Source: Desulfobaculum sp044987625 (GTDB lineage: Bacteria > Desulfobacterota > Desulfovibrionia > Desulfovibrionales > Desulfovibrionaceae). Taken from it: DNA of 64,000 nucleotides. Of the stretch, positions 34,317-43,084 are shown piece by piece. The position numbers were made by a program, and so were the translations under genes. Where the stretch lies: positions 682,001 to 746,000 of the forward strand of contig NZ_JBJDSB010000002.1 of the NCBI RefSeq assembly GCF_044987625.1, given 5' to 3'. Position 1 is the first letter of the stretch; every line of letters starts with the position of its first letter. The notes beneath the pieces were generated by a model. The model was given only the letters and a program-made list of their open reading frames with translations, was not told the DNA's origin and did not search any database.

Positions 34317-35126
34317 TCACTTGTGTCGCGTGGGCCAGGGGCCCGTATGCAGAGAGAACGGCTCCGCCCCCGGAAAGAAACGGACGGTGGTGCCATCCTT
34401 TTCCATATCGGGGGCAAGCTCCTCGGCAAAGATGCGGGTCATAATCTCCTCAAGGGAGAAGTGCCCCACATCCACGGTGAATATATCCGATTCAAGCGCC
34501 AGATGGTACTTGATGTCGCCAGTGATGAAAACGTCGGCTCCGGTGGCTGCCGCTGCGTCAATGAGCGAGCCGCCGGACCCTGTGCAGTATGCCACGGTTT
34601 CCACGCGCTCGGGCGCAGCGCCGATGGACAGCAAAAAATCACGCTCAATCAGCCCGCCAAGGGTGGCGGCGAAGTCGTCCCAGCCAAGGGGCTGGGGCAG
34701 GCGTCCGGCAAAGCCGAAACCGGCGGGGTGCGCTTCGTCGGCGATGGTGGTCTCAATGATGGAGAGGTCCGTCAGGCCAAGGGCGCGAGCCAGCCATCCT
34801 GCGGGCCCTGCGGGCTGCACATCCAGCGAAGTGTGCGCCGCATAGAGCCACGCCCCGCGGGAGAGCACCCCACGGGCAACGTCCAAAAAACGGCCCGGAG
34901 TGTCCAAAAAGCGGGGCTGCATGCACAGGGGATGGTGGGTCAGGATGCACTGCGCGCCCCAGTCGAGGGCCTCGGCCACGGCGTGTGGGGTTGGGTCGAG
35001 GGTTACGGCGAGCTTGGTGATGTTGCGGGTTGTCCCGGCAATCTGCACGCCGCTTTTGTCCCATTCGGCCGCGCCGCAAAGCGGGGCCGAGCGTTCGATG
35101 CGGGCAATGACGTTCTGGATGTCCAT
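34317..35126 (-). CDS. Nif3-family (GTP cyclohydrolase I type 2-like) metal-binding protein
   Basis: A 269-residue member of the Nif3/DUF34 family, which forms toroidal hexamers with a dinuclear metal site. Metal-binding motifs are TLDPTPHAVAEALDWGAQCILTHHPL (read in two parts, ending in the HH pair), YAAHTSLD and, near the C-terminus, ITGDIKYHLAL with an acidic site and VDVGHFSLEEI. The molecular function is not agreed in the family. SD GAGGGA lies just before ATG 35126. A strong terminator hairpin lies directly upstream of that SD, so the leader may be an attenuator, or the hairpin ends an upstream small RNA. Confidence 0.85.
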   Translation of the reverse strand: MDIQNVIARIERSAPLCGAAEWDKSGVQIAGTTRNITKLAVTLDPTPHAVAEALDWGAQCILTHHPLCMQPRFLDTPGRFLDVARGVLSRGAWLYAAHTSLDVQPAGPAGWLARALGLTDLSIIETTIADEAHPAGFGFAGRLPQPLGWDDFAATLGGLIERDFLLSIGAAPERVETVAYCTGSGGSLIDAAAATGADVFITGDIKYHLALESDIFTVDVGHFSLEEIMTRIFAEELAPDMEKDGTTVRFFPGAEPFSLHTGPWPTRHK

Positions 35127-35136
35127 GGTATCCCTC

Positions 35137-35181
35137 AAAAATAAAGGTGCTTCCCCTCTCTTCGCCAGGAGGAAAGCACCT
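35137..35181 (-). terminator. Intrinsic terminator in the leader of the Nif3-family gene
   Basis: On the minus strand AGGTGCTTTCC pairs with GGGGAAGCACCT and is followed by TTATTTTT. It ends four bases before the SD of the Nif3-family gene. No coding gene lies upstream on this strand within 500 bases. Confidence 0.75.
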
Positions 35182-35696
35182 GCTTATCGCATAGTGCCAG
35201 GGGAGGGCGCGGCGTTTTGGTCCTGCCTACGCGGCTTGGCCGGGGGCGGAGCCTGTGCGGGATGCAGCGCGTTGATGCTGGGCATCAGTCTCCCGGGGCA
35301 TGGTGCGTCCGGTTGCACGTATTTTTGTCAACGCACCCAAAAAGCGAAAGATTCTTCAATCGGAACACCCTATCTCATAGCAAAAAGAAACCACCCACGC
35401 AAGCTGGCCGGGGACGCTGTGTGGCGTTTCCGGTGGCCTGTGCTGCGGGCGGAGGATGCCGAGCGGACGGTGTCTATGCCATACGCGGCGGGGCGTGGTC
35501 AAGGAAAGTGTGGGATTTCGGGCGTGGGGATTGGGCTGGGGAGCGGGCACGCGCAGGGAGGGCAGCGCAGGATTTCTTTGGCATATGGCACATGTGCATA
35601 CATCCGGAAATCCGCCATGGCACAACTGGCCGCAAAGCGCAGGGGCGCTGTGGTCCCACGCGTGCAGCCAAACCCCAGACAAGGAGCAAAGGACAC
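35182..35696. other. Gene-free region upstream of the tail-fibre-like gene
   Basis: About 515 bases. The in-frame extension of the tail-fibre frame through this stretch lacks an SD and looks non-coding. The plus strand ends with AAGGAG before ATG 35697. On the minus strand a perfect TTGACA (about 35336-35341) without a good -10, and a TATGAG box, are candidate promoters for a small RNA ending at the terminator at 35137-35181. No other feature was recognised. Confidence 0.45.
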
Positions 35697-38654
35697 ATGA
35701 GTGTTGATTCCACCATCGGCAAGGTCCGCTATGAGGGAAACGGGAGTGCCCGCCGGTTTCCCGTGGGCTTTGTCTACGACGATGCCGACCACCTGCGGTG
35801 CTATCTGCGCCGCCCTGTGGACAGCGGCAGTGGCGTTATGGAGCAGGTCGAACTGGTGCGGGGCGTGGATTATGCCCTTGAAGGCAACGGCGAGGCGGGC
35901 GAAGGGCTTGTGGAATATCCCCTCAGCGGCGACCCCATGCCCGCGGGCGAGTTGTTGACCATTCTTCAGTTTGTGCCCATCACGCAGGACCGCTCGTGGT
36001 CCAATGCCGACGCCATTGATGTGCGCGAGATTGAAAAATCCGACGACAAGCTCACGCGCATTTGCCTGCAGCTTCAGGAGGAGCTTGAGCGCTGCGTTAA
36101 GGTGGAGGTGACGTCCGATGACAACCCCCGTGAATATTTGAGCAAAACCCAGCACGCTTACGCCTCGGCCCTTGCCGCTGCGGACAACTGCGCCAGCGAC
36201 GCCGCCACGGCCCGCACAGCGGCGGAAACGGCCAGCCTCGCGCAGGAATCGTGCACCAAGGACAAGGCGGAGGCCCGCCGCGCCAGCGATGTGGCCGCCG
36301 CAAGCAAAGTGCAGGCCCGTGTGGCGCAGGAGCAGGCCGCGCACGAGGCGGACTCGGCCCGGCAGGCCGCCGAGGCGGCAGCCCGCGCCCTTGCTGATGC
36401 GGGCGGCGCAGGGGAGCGCGTTCTGCACGAGGCCGTAACGGACCTTGTGACGGGCACGGCCTCGCGCCCGGCGGAGACGATGTGGTGCGTCACCGGATTG
36501 GATGCACGGGCCTGCGCGCGCAAGGGCACCATGGAAACGCCCTTCGGCACGGCGCTGTGCATCTGGCTGGAGGGCTTCCTGCACGGGTATGCCCCCGGCG
36601 ACGAGATTGGCAGTCTGGAGGGCTTTGACGGCGACAAGCAGATAACGCTGTCGTGGGGCGGGCACCATTACCGGGTTATGCACTGCCTGTTGCACGAGCG
36701 GTTCCGCCAGACCCGTGTGACCCTGCACCCCATGTACACGTCCTATGGCTCGAACTACCCGACCAGCAGTGAAAATATGGTGCTGACGACCTGTGAGCGC
36801 CGCGCAGTGGGCAATGTGCCGCCGCATCACCGCATCCACCGTGAGCTGTATACCTCGGACCCGGTGCGGCTGTGCCTGCTTGGGGATACGATTTGGGACG
36901 ATCTGTCGCGGAACTTCGTCTGGACCACACCGCCTGACGGCATCACCATGGATGAGGACCTGACCCTGCACCTGAGCGCCGATGGCGAGGTTGAAGTGAC
37001 GGCCAAGGGCACGGCGTACAGGACGCAAAACCTTATGGAGCTGGACGTTCAACTGACGGCGGGTTCCATTCATGTGCTGATGCGGGATGCGGACGGGAAC
37101 CTGCGCACGCGGGTGTGCGATATCCCGGCGGATGTAACGGGCAAGGTGCCGGTGATGCTGCCTGTTGGAGACAGAGAGGGCAGTATTGTCATCCGGACCG
37201 GCGCAGGGGGCGCGCAGGGGGCTGTGAAGGTGCTTGGCATTTGGCAGACCCTAGGCAAGGACGTCAGCCCCATGCCGCTTCTGCAGGGCGAGATGGAGCT
37301 TGAGTGCTCCGAAGGCGTTGTCTGGCACAAGGGCGACGGGGAGTACTACGCCGACTATGCGACAGAAGGCCCGCACATTGTGCGCCTGCCCGGAGCGCAA
37401 TGGGGGCTGAGTTCCGGCACAATGTATTGTATGCAGGTGCGCATGCCAAAGTGCCCCGGACGTGCGAATCTGCGGACATCTCAGGCGCAAACTCTGGGCC
37501 GCCAGTTCGGAGAGGACATGCTGTTCACCTATACCCTTGAGTGTCCGCCGGACAAGGACATGTATCTGTGGCTGGAAGGTCCGGGGCGGTATAGCATCAG
37601 CGAGTTCCATTTCTATAAGGCGCCCGCCTTTCCCTTTGCCATGCCGGGGCGGCTCAATGCGGGGGGCTTCCTCGGCGGGGAGCTGGTCCCCGCAGCCGTC
37701 GCGCCCTGCGCCGACGAGGGCGGCACTGTGCGTCTGCGTCCCGGCCGCGGTATGGACCCCGCAGCCGCTGGAGCGCTTCGTTTTGTGGGCAACCGCGGGC
37801 AGGCATGGCAGGGGAATCTGGATGGTACGGGCGCTTTGGCCTGTCGCCGCGACCTTGACGCGGCAGAGTTGGAGTTTGCCGTTGGGGAGACGCTCCCGCG
37901 GCTGGATTTCGATACGCTGGACCATGCCCTGCGAAGCTGCGTGCTGTCTCATGAGGGGCGGGCGCGGCATAGGGCGCACCAGCCTGTGGACGTTCGGGAC
38001 TTCCCGGTGCTGCTGCCGGGGCGCAGCGTGTGCGGCGTGATGGATGCCAGAGACGGTTTTGGCGGCGGCCTGCTGGCGGAGTTGTTTGACGTCCATCCCT
38101 CACCGCAGGGGCAGGACAATGCCGGTCTGCGCAGCGCGGCGGTGCGCCATACGCGGCTTGGGGCCGGGAAAAGACTGCCCTGCGACGGCGCGCCGTGTGT
38201 GGAGTATGCCGCTATGCCCGGCGGCGCCTTTGAGGCAGGTGTGGCCCTGTGGCCGTATTTGTCGGTGAAGGACGGCGAGTATTGGCTGGTGTGCCTATGG
38301 AAGGAGGTCCGCTGCGCACCCCTTGGCGGCGGCGACATTGCCGCGCATGAGGCGGGTGTGGTGGTTGTGCCGGACAGTGGTCCCCTGCAGGGGCAGAGCA
38401 TCTGGGCGGGCACCGCGGCGGCAGCGGCCACCAACGCGACGCTTTTCCCTTTGCCGGATGGAGGCGTTGGCGTGATGAAGAACGGCCTTCTTGAGCCTTT
38501 GGCGGAGCACCGCATTATTGGGGGCAGAGCGCTGGACACGGGTACGATGACCGCGCGGGCGGGGAGCCGGGTTGTGCTTGTGGATGACGGCTTTGGGCAC
38601 ATGGTGCACGCGGGCAGCCTTGGCGTGCCCCTTGGCATTACGGCCACATCATAA
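35697..38654 (+). CDS. Orphan phage tail-fibre-like protein
   Basis: A 985-residue protein. Residues about 1-125 resemble the N-terminal virion-attachment domain of T7-type tail fibres: KVRYEGNGSARRFPVGFVYDD, EYPLSGDPMPAGELLTILQ, VPITQDRSWSNADA. Residues about 150-250 are an alanine-rich coiled coil. The rest is glycine- and beta-rich with an aromatic MWCVTGLDARACARKGTMET and several cysteines. Start 35697 has SD AAGGAG about 10 bases upstream. Codon use looks like the host's. No other phage gene lies nearby; it stands alone with its own terminator between the Nif3-family gene and a truncated UxaA gene. It may be a domesticated adhesin or tailocin fibre, or a prophage relic; the role is unknown. 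Confidence 0.7.
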   Translation: MSVDSTIGKVRYEGNGSARRFPVGFVYDDADHLRCYLRRPVDSGSGVMEQVELVRGVDYALEGNGEAGEGLVEYPLSGDPMPAGELLTILQFVPITQDRSWSNADAIDVREIEKSDDKLTRICLQLQEELERCVKVEVTSDDNPREYLSKTQHAYASALAAADNCASDAATARTAAETASLAQESCTKDKAEARRASDVAAASKVQARVAQEQAAHEADSARQAAEAAARALADAGGAGERVLHEAVTDLVTGTASRPAETMWCVTGLDARACARKGTMETPFGTALCIWLEGFLHGYAPGDEIGSLEGFDGDKQITLSWGGHHYRVMHCLLHERFRQTRVTLHPMYTSYGSNYPTSSENMVLTTCERRAVGNVPPHHRIHRELYTSDPVRLCLLGDTIWDDLSRNFVWTTPPDGITMDEDLTLHLSADGEVEVTAKGTAYRTQNLMELDVQLTAGSIHVLMRDADGNLRTRVCDIPADVTGKVPVMLPVGDREGSIVIRTGAGGAQGAVKVLGIWQTLGKDVSPMPLLQGEMELECSEGVVWHKGDGEYYADYATEGPHIVRLPGAQWGLSSGTMYCMQVRMPKCPGRANLRTSQAQTLGRQFGEDMLFTYTLECPPDKDMYLWLEGPGRYSISEFHFYKAPAFPFAMPGRLNAGGFLGGELVPAAVAPCADEGGTVRLRPGRGMDPAAAGALRFVGNRGQAWQGNLDGTGALACRRDLDAAELEFAVGETLPRLDFDTLDHALRSCVLSHEGRARHRAHQPVDVRDFPVLLPGRSVCGVMDARDGFGGGLLAELFDVHPSPQGQDNAGLRSAAVRHTRLGAGKRLPCDGAPCVEYAAMPGGAFEAGVALWPYLSVKDGEYWLVCLWKEVRCAPLGGGDIAAHEAGVVVVPDSGPLQGQSIWAGTAAAAATNATLFPLPDGGVGVMKNGLLEPLAEHRIIGGRALDTGTMTARAGSRVVLVDDGFGHMVHAGSLGVPLGITATS

Positions 38655-38683
38655 TGCGGGAAGGCCCGCACCGTACAAATGGC

Positions 38684-38725
38684 AACGCCGGACTGGAGCG
38701 AGGAACTCCAGTCCGGCGTTTTTTC
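38684..38725 (+). terminator. Terminator after the tail-fibre-like gene
   Basis: AACGCCGGACTGGAG pairs with CTCCAGTCCGGCGTT around six bases and runs into TTTTTT. Confidence 0.93.
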
Positions 38726-38745
38726 GGGGGAGGACGTGCCCGAGG

Positions 38746-39075
38746 TTAGAACGTGCCAGTCAGCTTATAGATGCCGAACTCATGATGCCCAAGGCTTTCG
38801 GCCTTGGTCTTCACGCCGTTGCAGGCCTTGACCACAGCGTCAAAGAGCTCCTCGCCGATTTCCGGCAGGGAGGCGCCGTCGGTGATGATGCGGCCAGCGT
38901 TAACGTCGATGTTGTCGGGCATCTTGGCGTAGGTTTCGGGGTTGCCCGTCACCTTAACGACCGGCGCGATGGGATTGCCGGTAGGCGTGCCACGACCGGT
39001 GGAGAAGACGACGACCTGTGCGCCGCCGGCCACCATGCCGGTGATGGAGTCGATGTCCTGACCGGGGGTATTACC
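38746..39075 (-). pseudogene. UxaA-family (altronate/galactarate dehydratase-like) gene, C-terminal fragment
   Basis: About 110 codons of the C-terminal end of a UxaA-family hydro-lyase: NTPGQDIDSITGMVAGGAQ, VFSTGRGTPTGNPIAPVVK, VTGNPETYAKMPDNIDVNAG, SLGHHEFGIYKLTGTF. Intact family members are about 380-500 residues. Upstream of NTPGQD the match stops at about 39072-39077 and the sequence changes to AT-richer DNA, though the frame stays open to 39150 by chance (MCTKTYTPAQ...). So the 5' two-thirds has been lost or displaced by the accessory block to the right. The remnant has no start signal of its own and is probably not functional. Confidence 0.82.
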
Positions 39076-39367
39076 GCAAGATAGCCCTCCTAAAAAGGGA
39101 GGCCTACTGTAAGTGCTTTTTTGTGCCGGAGTATACGTCTTGGTACACATTTGGGGATATGGGGAGATCCTGGGGGCGGGATGTATAGCTAAAAAAACAT
39201 AATCAAACCGGACGGATGGAGCATTCCTTCAATCAAAAACTAGCCTCCAACTATGTTCACTTGGCTTTCGGCCTAGGAAAGACTATATTTTAATTTCTAA
39301 AAAGAATCTAAACCCGGTTAGTCGATTATGAATTGCGCACCATTTCTACCGAGGGAGTCTATAAAAC
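39076..39367. other. Left edge of the accessory block
   Basis: AT-richer spacer between the truncated UxaA fragment and the unknown gene. It begins with an inverted repeat (GCCCTCC TAAAAA GGGAGGC, about 39083-39102). No gene was recognised. A GTG start with SD GGGAG closes the region. Confidence 0.5.
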
Positions 39368-40132
39368 GTGAAAGGGAAAGATATCGTTGTATTCCTCAAG
39401 AACAATATCTCTGCATTGTTTATAATCCATTATTCCTGTCAAAACCTGAATGACGCAAACGAGGGATATTCTCCCCGAGTAACATCAATCGCTGTACTCC
39501 ACATCGACAGCGACACCATGCACAGTTTCTCTATACATCTCGTTGCTGAAATTGAGAAAATCGAGCGCGACAAAATTTCTGATCACTATGATGAGCTTGA
39601 AGCCGAGATGCTCAAAAAATTCTTTACATTTGTCGGGGAACACCAAGATGCTTATTGGGTGCATTGGAATATGACCAACATCAACTATGGCTTCGAGGCG
39701 ATCGAGCATCGGTATCGAGTGTTGACCAAAGAAGACCCACCACACATTGAAGACTCTAGACGCTACAACCTCTCCTCATTAATTCAAGCCGTATATGGAA
39801 AGAACTGTGTCGATCATCCTAAGATGGCCAAACTCATGGAGTTGAATGGAGGAAAGAATCGTTACTTTCTCACTGGGCAGGAAGAGGTGCAGGCCTTTGT
39901 CAATAAGGAATATATTAAGCTGCACAAATCTACCATGGCGAAAGCATACTGGTTCAAGAACATGTTCCACCGTTTGACGAAAGGGAAGGTGAACACGAAG
40001 CGATCCAATTGGCGGACCAAAATAAGCAGAGCGACAGAACATTGGTCAGCCAAACTACTAGGATTTGTTGCAGTCTTGTATACGATTATTCAGCTACTGG
40101 CATCAACATTTGGCTCTCTTAATGGGAGCTAG
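39368..40132 (+). CDS. Unknown membrane-anchored protein, possible inactive DEDD-exonuclease fold
   Basis: A 254-residue protein starting at GTG, with SD GAGGGAG about 10 bases upstream. The order of elements resembles a DEDD (RNase H-fold) exonuclease: a strand FIIHYSCQNLND where DxE would be expected but SxQ is found; a second strand SIAVLHIDSDTMHSFSIH; a helix EAEMLKKFFTFVGE leading to YWVHWNMTNINYGFEAIEHR where HNxxFD would be expected; NLSSLIQAVYG; and a final helix region EEVQAFVNKEYIKLHKSTMAK. The catalytic acids seem lost. Residues about 228-248 (LLGFVAVLYTIIQLLASTF) form one membrane helix. The fold is inference. Base composition is lower in GC than the backbone, so it was probably acquired. 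Function unknown. Confidence 0.6.
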   Translation: MKGKDIVVFLKNNISALFIIHYSCQNLNDANEGYSPRVTSIAVLHIDSDTMHSFSIHLVAEIEKIERDKISDHYDELEAEMLKKFFTFVGEHQDAYWVHWNMTNINYGFEAIEHRYRVLTKEDPPHIEDSRRYNLSSLIQAVYGKNCVDHPKMAKLMELNGGKNRYFLTGQEEVQAFVNKEYIKLHKSTMAKAYWFKNMFHRLTKGKVNTKRSNWRTKISRATEHWSAKLLGFVAVLYTIIQLLASTFGSLNGS

Positions 40133-40149
40133 CACGACACCCCATAACG

Positions 40150-41235
40150 TGACCTACTAGGTTAGTCCTCAGACAGATTTTGGGGTACAGTCTCACGATG
40201 GAGGCCCCATGAAAGCTGCAGAGAAAGTCGCCCGCCAGCGTATGAGTGTGCTTGAGCTTGCAGAGAGCTTGGGAAACGTCAGCGAAGCCTGCCGGCGACG
40301 CGGCATGCATCGTAGTCAATTCTACGAGTATAAGCGGCGTTTCCAGACTCATGGCCTTGAAGGGCTCAAAGATCTGCCGCCTATTCCGAAGTCCCACCCT
40401 TTCACCACCTCCGAGGAGGTGGTCAAGCAAATCTTGGAATTGAGCCTGGCTCATCCTGCTTGGGGGTGCGTTCGCCTTTCCAATCAGCTCAAACTCATCG
40501 GTGTTTCGGTGAGCTCCCCTACCATTCAGAACATCTTGATCAAGAATGGCATGGGCACCAAGTACGACCGCTGGCTTAAGCTAGAGCAGAAGCAATCTGG
40601 CGAACCCATTGAATTATCGGGCGAACAGGTCGCTTTCATTGAAAAACAAAATCCCGTTTTTAAAGAACGACACGTCGAGAGTTCTCGCCCTGGGGAGCTG
40701 TTGTGCCAAGACACCTTTTACGTGGGACGTCTCAAAGGGGTGGGGCGAGTTTACCTGCATGTCGTCGTCGATTCCTTCTCAAGCTATGCCTTCGGCTTTC
40801 TGCATACCAGCAAGCGGCCAGAGGCTGCCGTTTCCGTCCTGCACAACGACGTCATGCCGTTCTACGAGGAAAAGGAAATTGTCGTTTCCGCTGTCCTTAC
40901 TGACAACGGCAGGGAATTTTGCGGAACCGAGACCCATCCATATGAACTCTATCTGTCCCTCAACGAGATTGAACACCGCCGTACCAAGGTGCGGTCACCT
41001 GGGACAAATGGCTTTGTCGAGCGGTTTAATGGCACTGTACTTGATGAGTTCTTTCGAGAAGCCTTCAGAACAACGCTTTATGAGACCGTAGAAGCACTCC
41101 AGGCCGACCTGGACACCTAGCTGACCTACTACAATACTGAACGCTCGCACCAAGGGTATAGGAACATGGGACGTCGTCCCATAGAAACCATTAACGAGTA
41201 CCTCGAATCTGTCAGAGAAGAACGTTAGTAGGACA
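40150..41235 (+). mobile_element. IS481-family-like insertion sequence
   Basis: About 1,086 bases bounded by imperfect 10-base inverted repeats, TGACCTACTA at the left (40150-40159) and the complement of TGTCCTACTA at the right (41226-41235), one mismatch. The right repeat overlaps the transposase stop codon. It contains one DDE transposase frame broken by an amber codon. No target-site duplication is obvious in the flanks, which would fit later rearrangement. The ends are my best reading. Confidence 0.6.
40209..41228 (+). pseudogene. IS481-type transposase interrupted by an amber codon
   Basis: The frame spans 339 codons with TAG at 41118-41120 (codon 304). An N-terminal helix-turn-helix (SVLELAESLGNVSEACRRRG, SQFYEYKRRF) is followed by a DDE core: first Asp in LLCQDTFYVG, second in VLTDNGREFCG, and Glu in GTNGFVERFNGTVLDEF. 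After the amber codon the same frame continues LTYYNTERSHQGYRNMGRRP, which is normal family sequence. Relatives have Trp at this place, so a TGG-to-TAG change is the simplest explanation. The truncated product keeps the DDE acids but loses the last 36 residues. Probably an inactivated element. Confidence 0.82.
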
Positions 41236-41236
41236 G

Positions 41237-41413
41237 ATGAGCAAAACTCGCAGGACATATCGGGAAGAAGTTCTGGATTTCTATCTCTTCAATACGTTGA
41301 ACGAGGTCCAAGAAGTCACGGGGAACTGGATCAAGGAGTATAATGAAGAGCGTCCTCACGGTACCCTTGGCAAGATTATGTCGGTGGAGTTTACAGATAC
41401 ACGTTCTTCCTAG
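41237..41413 (+). pseudogene. IS3-family transposase remnant (C-terminal fragment of OrfB)
   Basis: Fifty-eight codons reading TYREEVLDFYLFNTL, WIKEYNEERPHGTLG and ending FTDTRSS: the C-terminal end of an IS3-family OrfB. Everything upstream is replaced by the right end of the IS481-type element, two bases away. A terminal repeat candidate (CACTAACTTGGGGAGGTTTA, 41435-41454) follows and resembles an IS3-type right end. Non-functional. Confidence 0.75.
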
Positions 41414-41473
41414 AATGTATCTACTTATGGGCGGCACTAACTTGGGGAGGTTTACAATTGTCTGTTTGTTTTT

Positions 41474-41503
41474 AAAGGCAGTCCCGTTAGGGGCTGCCTT
41501 TTT
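41474..41503. terminator. Bidirectional terminator-like hairpin
   Basis: AAAGGCAGTCCC pairs with GGGGCTGCCTTT around GTTAG, followed by TT on the plus strand and bounded by an A-run on the other. It lies just beyond the stop of the minus-strand ATPase gene and could end that transcript. Confidence 0.8.
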
Positions 41504-41533
41504 ACGTGCCCATGCCATATAGCATTCTTTGGA

Positions 41534-43084
41534 TTAATCAAAGATTGAGAGATGAGCTTTTAATGCGTTGTGAACAAAGATGTTTAAATTAAAAAGAATT
41601 TCATCGTCGCCACGGAATGAAAACCTCATTCTATTTCTGTTCGTATTGATATTCCCTATGACACCAATTCTGAAAAGATCTTTAAGTACGTCTTTGAGTT
41701 TATGCTTTTTAAGTAATTCATAAACATCAGTATAGTCATCGGCAGCTTTTTTAGATCTTGTTTCGATTTCAGAAAAGGTCAATATTTGCCTAAAGCCATA
41801 GAATATGTATTTAATGCCATCAATTTCTTGTGATTGGTATTTTGTCTTTAACTCTTCAGTTAATTCCACCCAAGATGAAGTAGAGTAGGTTTTTCTTACA
41901 GTTTCTAAGCTTTGAATATCAAATTCGGTGTTGTCGGGATATTGGTCTTGAATAGATATAAGTAAGCGGACAATGTCGCGAGGCCTATACCATGTGTTGT
42001 GTAAGATATAAATTTCCGGTGTTTTGCCATGGATTTCTTCGGGAAAATACTGCTCCCATACTTCCTGTGAGGATAAGGGAGGTAGTTCGTTTTCAACCCT
42101 TGCGGCATTTATTCGTTTTTCAATTATTGAAAGCAAAGGTTGTTGGGCGGCGGACAATCCTGGACGGTTCCAAAGGATTGTGGCACCAAAATCACCTATA
42201 GGTTTGTTTATTTCTTTGCCTAGCGAATGAATTGAGGTGAGAACCTCGGAGCGAATTGCCGCATAGAGACAAAGCTCAATGCCCTTAGATTTTGCTAGTG
42301 CGTTGATTTTTTCAACAGACACTATTAAATCTCTAACTAATTGTGTATCGCGTTGAAATTTCTTTTTTGTTTCATAGTTTAGTTCCAGTTCATCGAAAAA
42401 GATATTCAATCGTTGTGTGTCAGGCTCAAGTTGTTCAAAAAAATGGTCCGCTTTGCGAACTAGATCGTTAAATTTGATTTTAGCTTTCTCTTCGTGGTCC
42501 CACTCTAAGTCAAGTTGCAAATGGGGGGTTCGCGAAATTTTAACCTGGCCTCGACGAATTTTGGGAATAAGTTTAGAGAAACCATTGTTCTCATCATCAG
42601 TTTTTGTCTCAACAAGCGATAAAAATTGGGAAAGAGTGTTGTTGTTCTGGAAAGTTTTTACATTGTCCTCGCGAATCGTTTGGGCAATTTTTTTATATAT
42701 AAGCCAACGCCATATTGTTTCGAAGTCATTTCCTTCGAAGGATTGGCTGTTTTCTTCAACAAGTTGAACGCGAACCGCATTTGCAAAGCCTTTTCTTGTG
42801 TCTTCATCAATTTGAGATTTAAAAAGAACGAATTTGCAGATAGAATTTTCCCTTTCTTCTAATGAAATTGATATGTAACGTAGCAATGCTGTTTTACCTG
42901 TGCCCTTAAGGCCTACAACATAATATTTTTCTTTTGTTAGAAATTTGGGAACCGAGAGTGATGGAGGAGTAACAAAAGAGTCTGTGAAGCGTCTGATCTC
43001 TTGAGGTGAGTAGGTAAGTAATTCATTTTTGGCATCAGTGTTGCCAAAATGGAAGTCGTTTAGGGTAAGTCGTTTGTAAGTCAT
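41534..43084 (-). CDS. P-loop ATPase of the accessory block (Sll1717-like)
   Basis: A 516-residue predicted ATPase. Walker A is VVGLKGTGKTALLRY (residues about 55-70), Walker B NIFFDELELNYE, with an arginine-bearing AAIRSEVLTSIHSLG as sensor-like stretch and a winged C-terminus (HKLKDVLKDLFRIGVIGNIN) that looks like a helix-turn-helix. It resembles P-loop ATPases of the Sll1717 type, a group often found in genomic islands and suspected in defence, but I could not check this. ATG 43084 has SD GGAGAAA. Low GC compared with neighbours indicates acquisition. No partner nuclease is adjacent in the same operon. Confidence 0.7.
   Translation of the reverse strand: MTYKRLTLNDFHFGNTDAKNELLTYSPQEIRRFTDSFVTPPSLSVPKFLTKEKYYVVGLKGTGKTALLRYISISLEERENSICKFVLFKSQIDEDTRKGFANAVRVQLVEENSQSFEGNDFETIWRWLIYKKIAQTIREDNVKTFQNNNTLSQFLSLVETKTDDENNGFSKLIPKIRRGQVKISRTPHLQLDLEWDHEEKAKIKFNDLVRKADHFFEQLEPDTQRLNIFFDELELNYETKKKFQRDTQLVRDLIVSVEKINALAKSKGIELCLYAAIRSEVLTSIHSLGKEINKPIGDFGATILWNRPGLSAAQQPLLSIIEKRINAARVENELPPLSSQEVWEQYFPEEIHGKTPEIYILHNTWYRPRDIVRLLISIQDQYPDNTEFDIQSLETVRKTYSTSSWVELTEELKTKYQSQEIDGIKYIFYGFRQILTFSEIETRSKKAADDYTDVYELLKKHKLKDVLKDLFRIGVIGNINTNRNRMRFSFRGDDEILFNLNIFVHNALKAHLSIFD

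Noticed and set aside
39076..39150. Extra N-terminal codons of the UxaA fragment (MCTKTYTPAQ...)
   Set aside because: The frame is open by chance across the junction; the residues do not match the family and no SD precedes them.
39076..39367. Attachment-site duplicate of the tRNA 3' end at the left edge of the accessory block
   Set aside because: I looked for the T-arm and acceptor sequence of the tRNA here and found no match, so simple tRNA-targeted integration is not supported.
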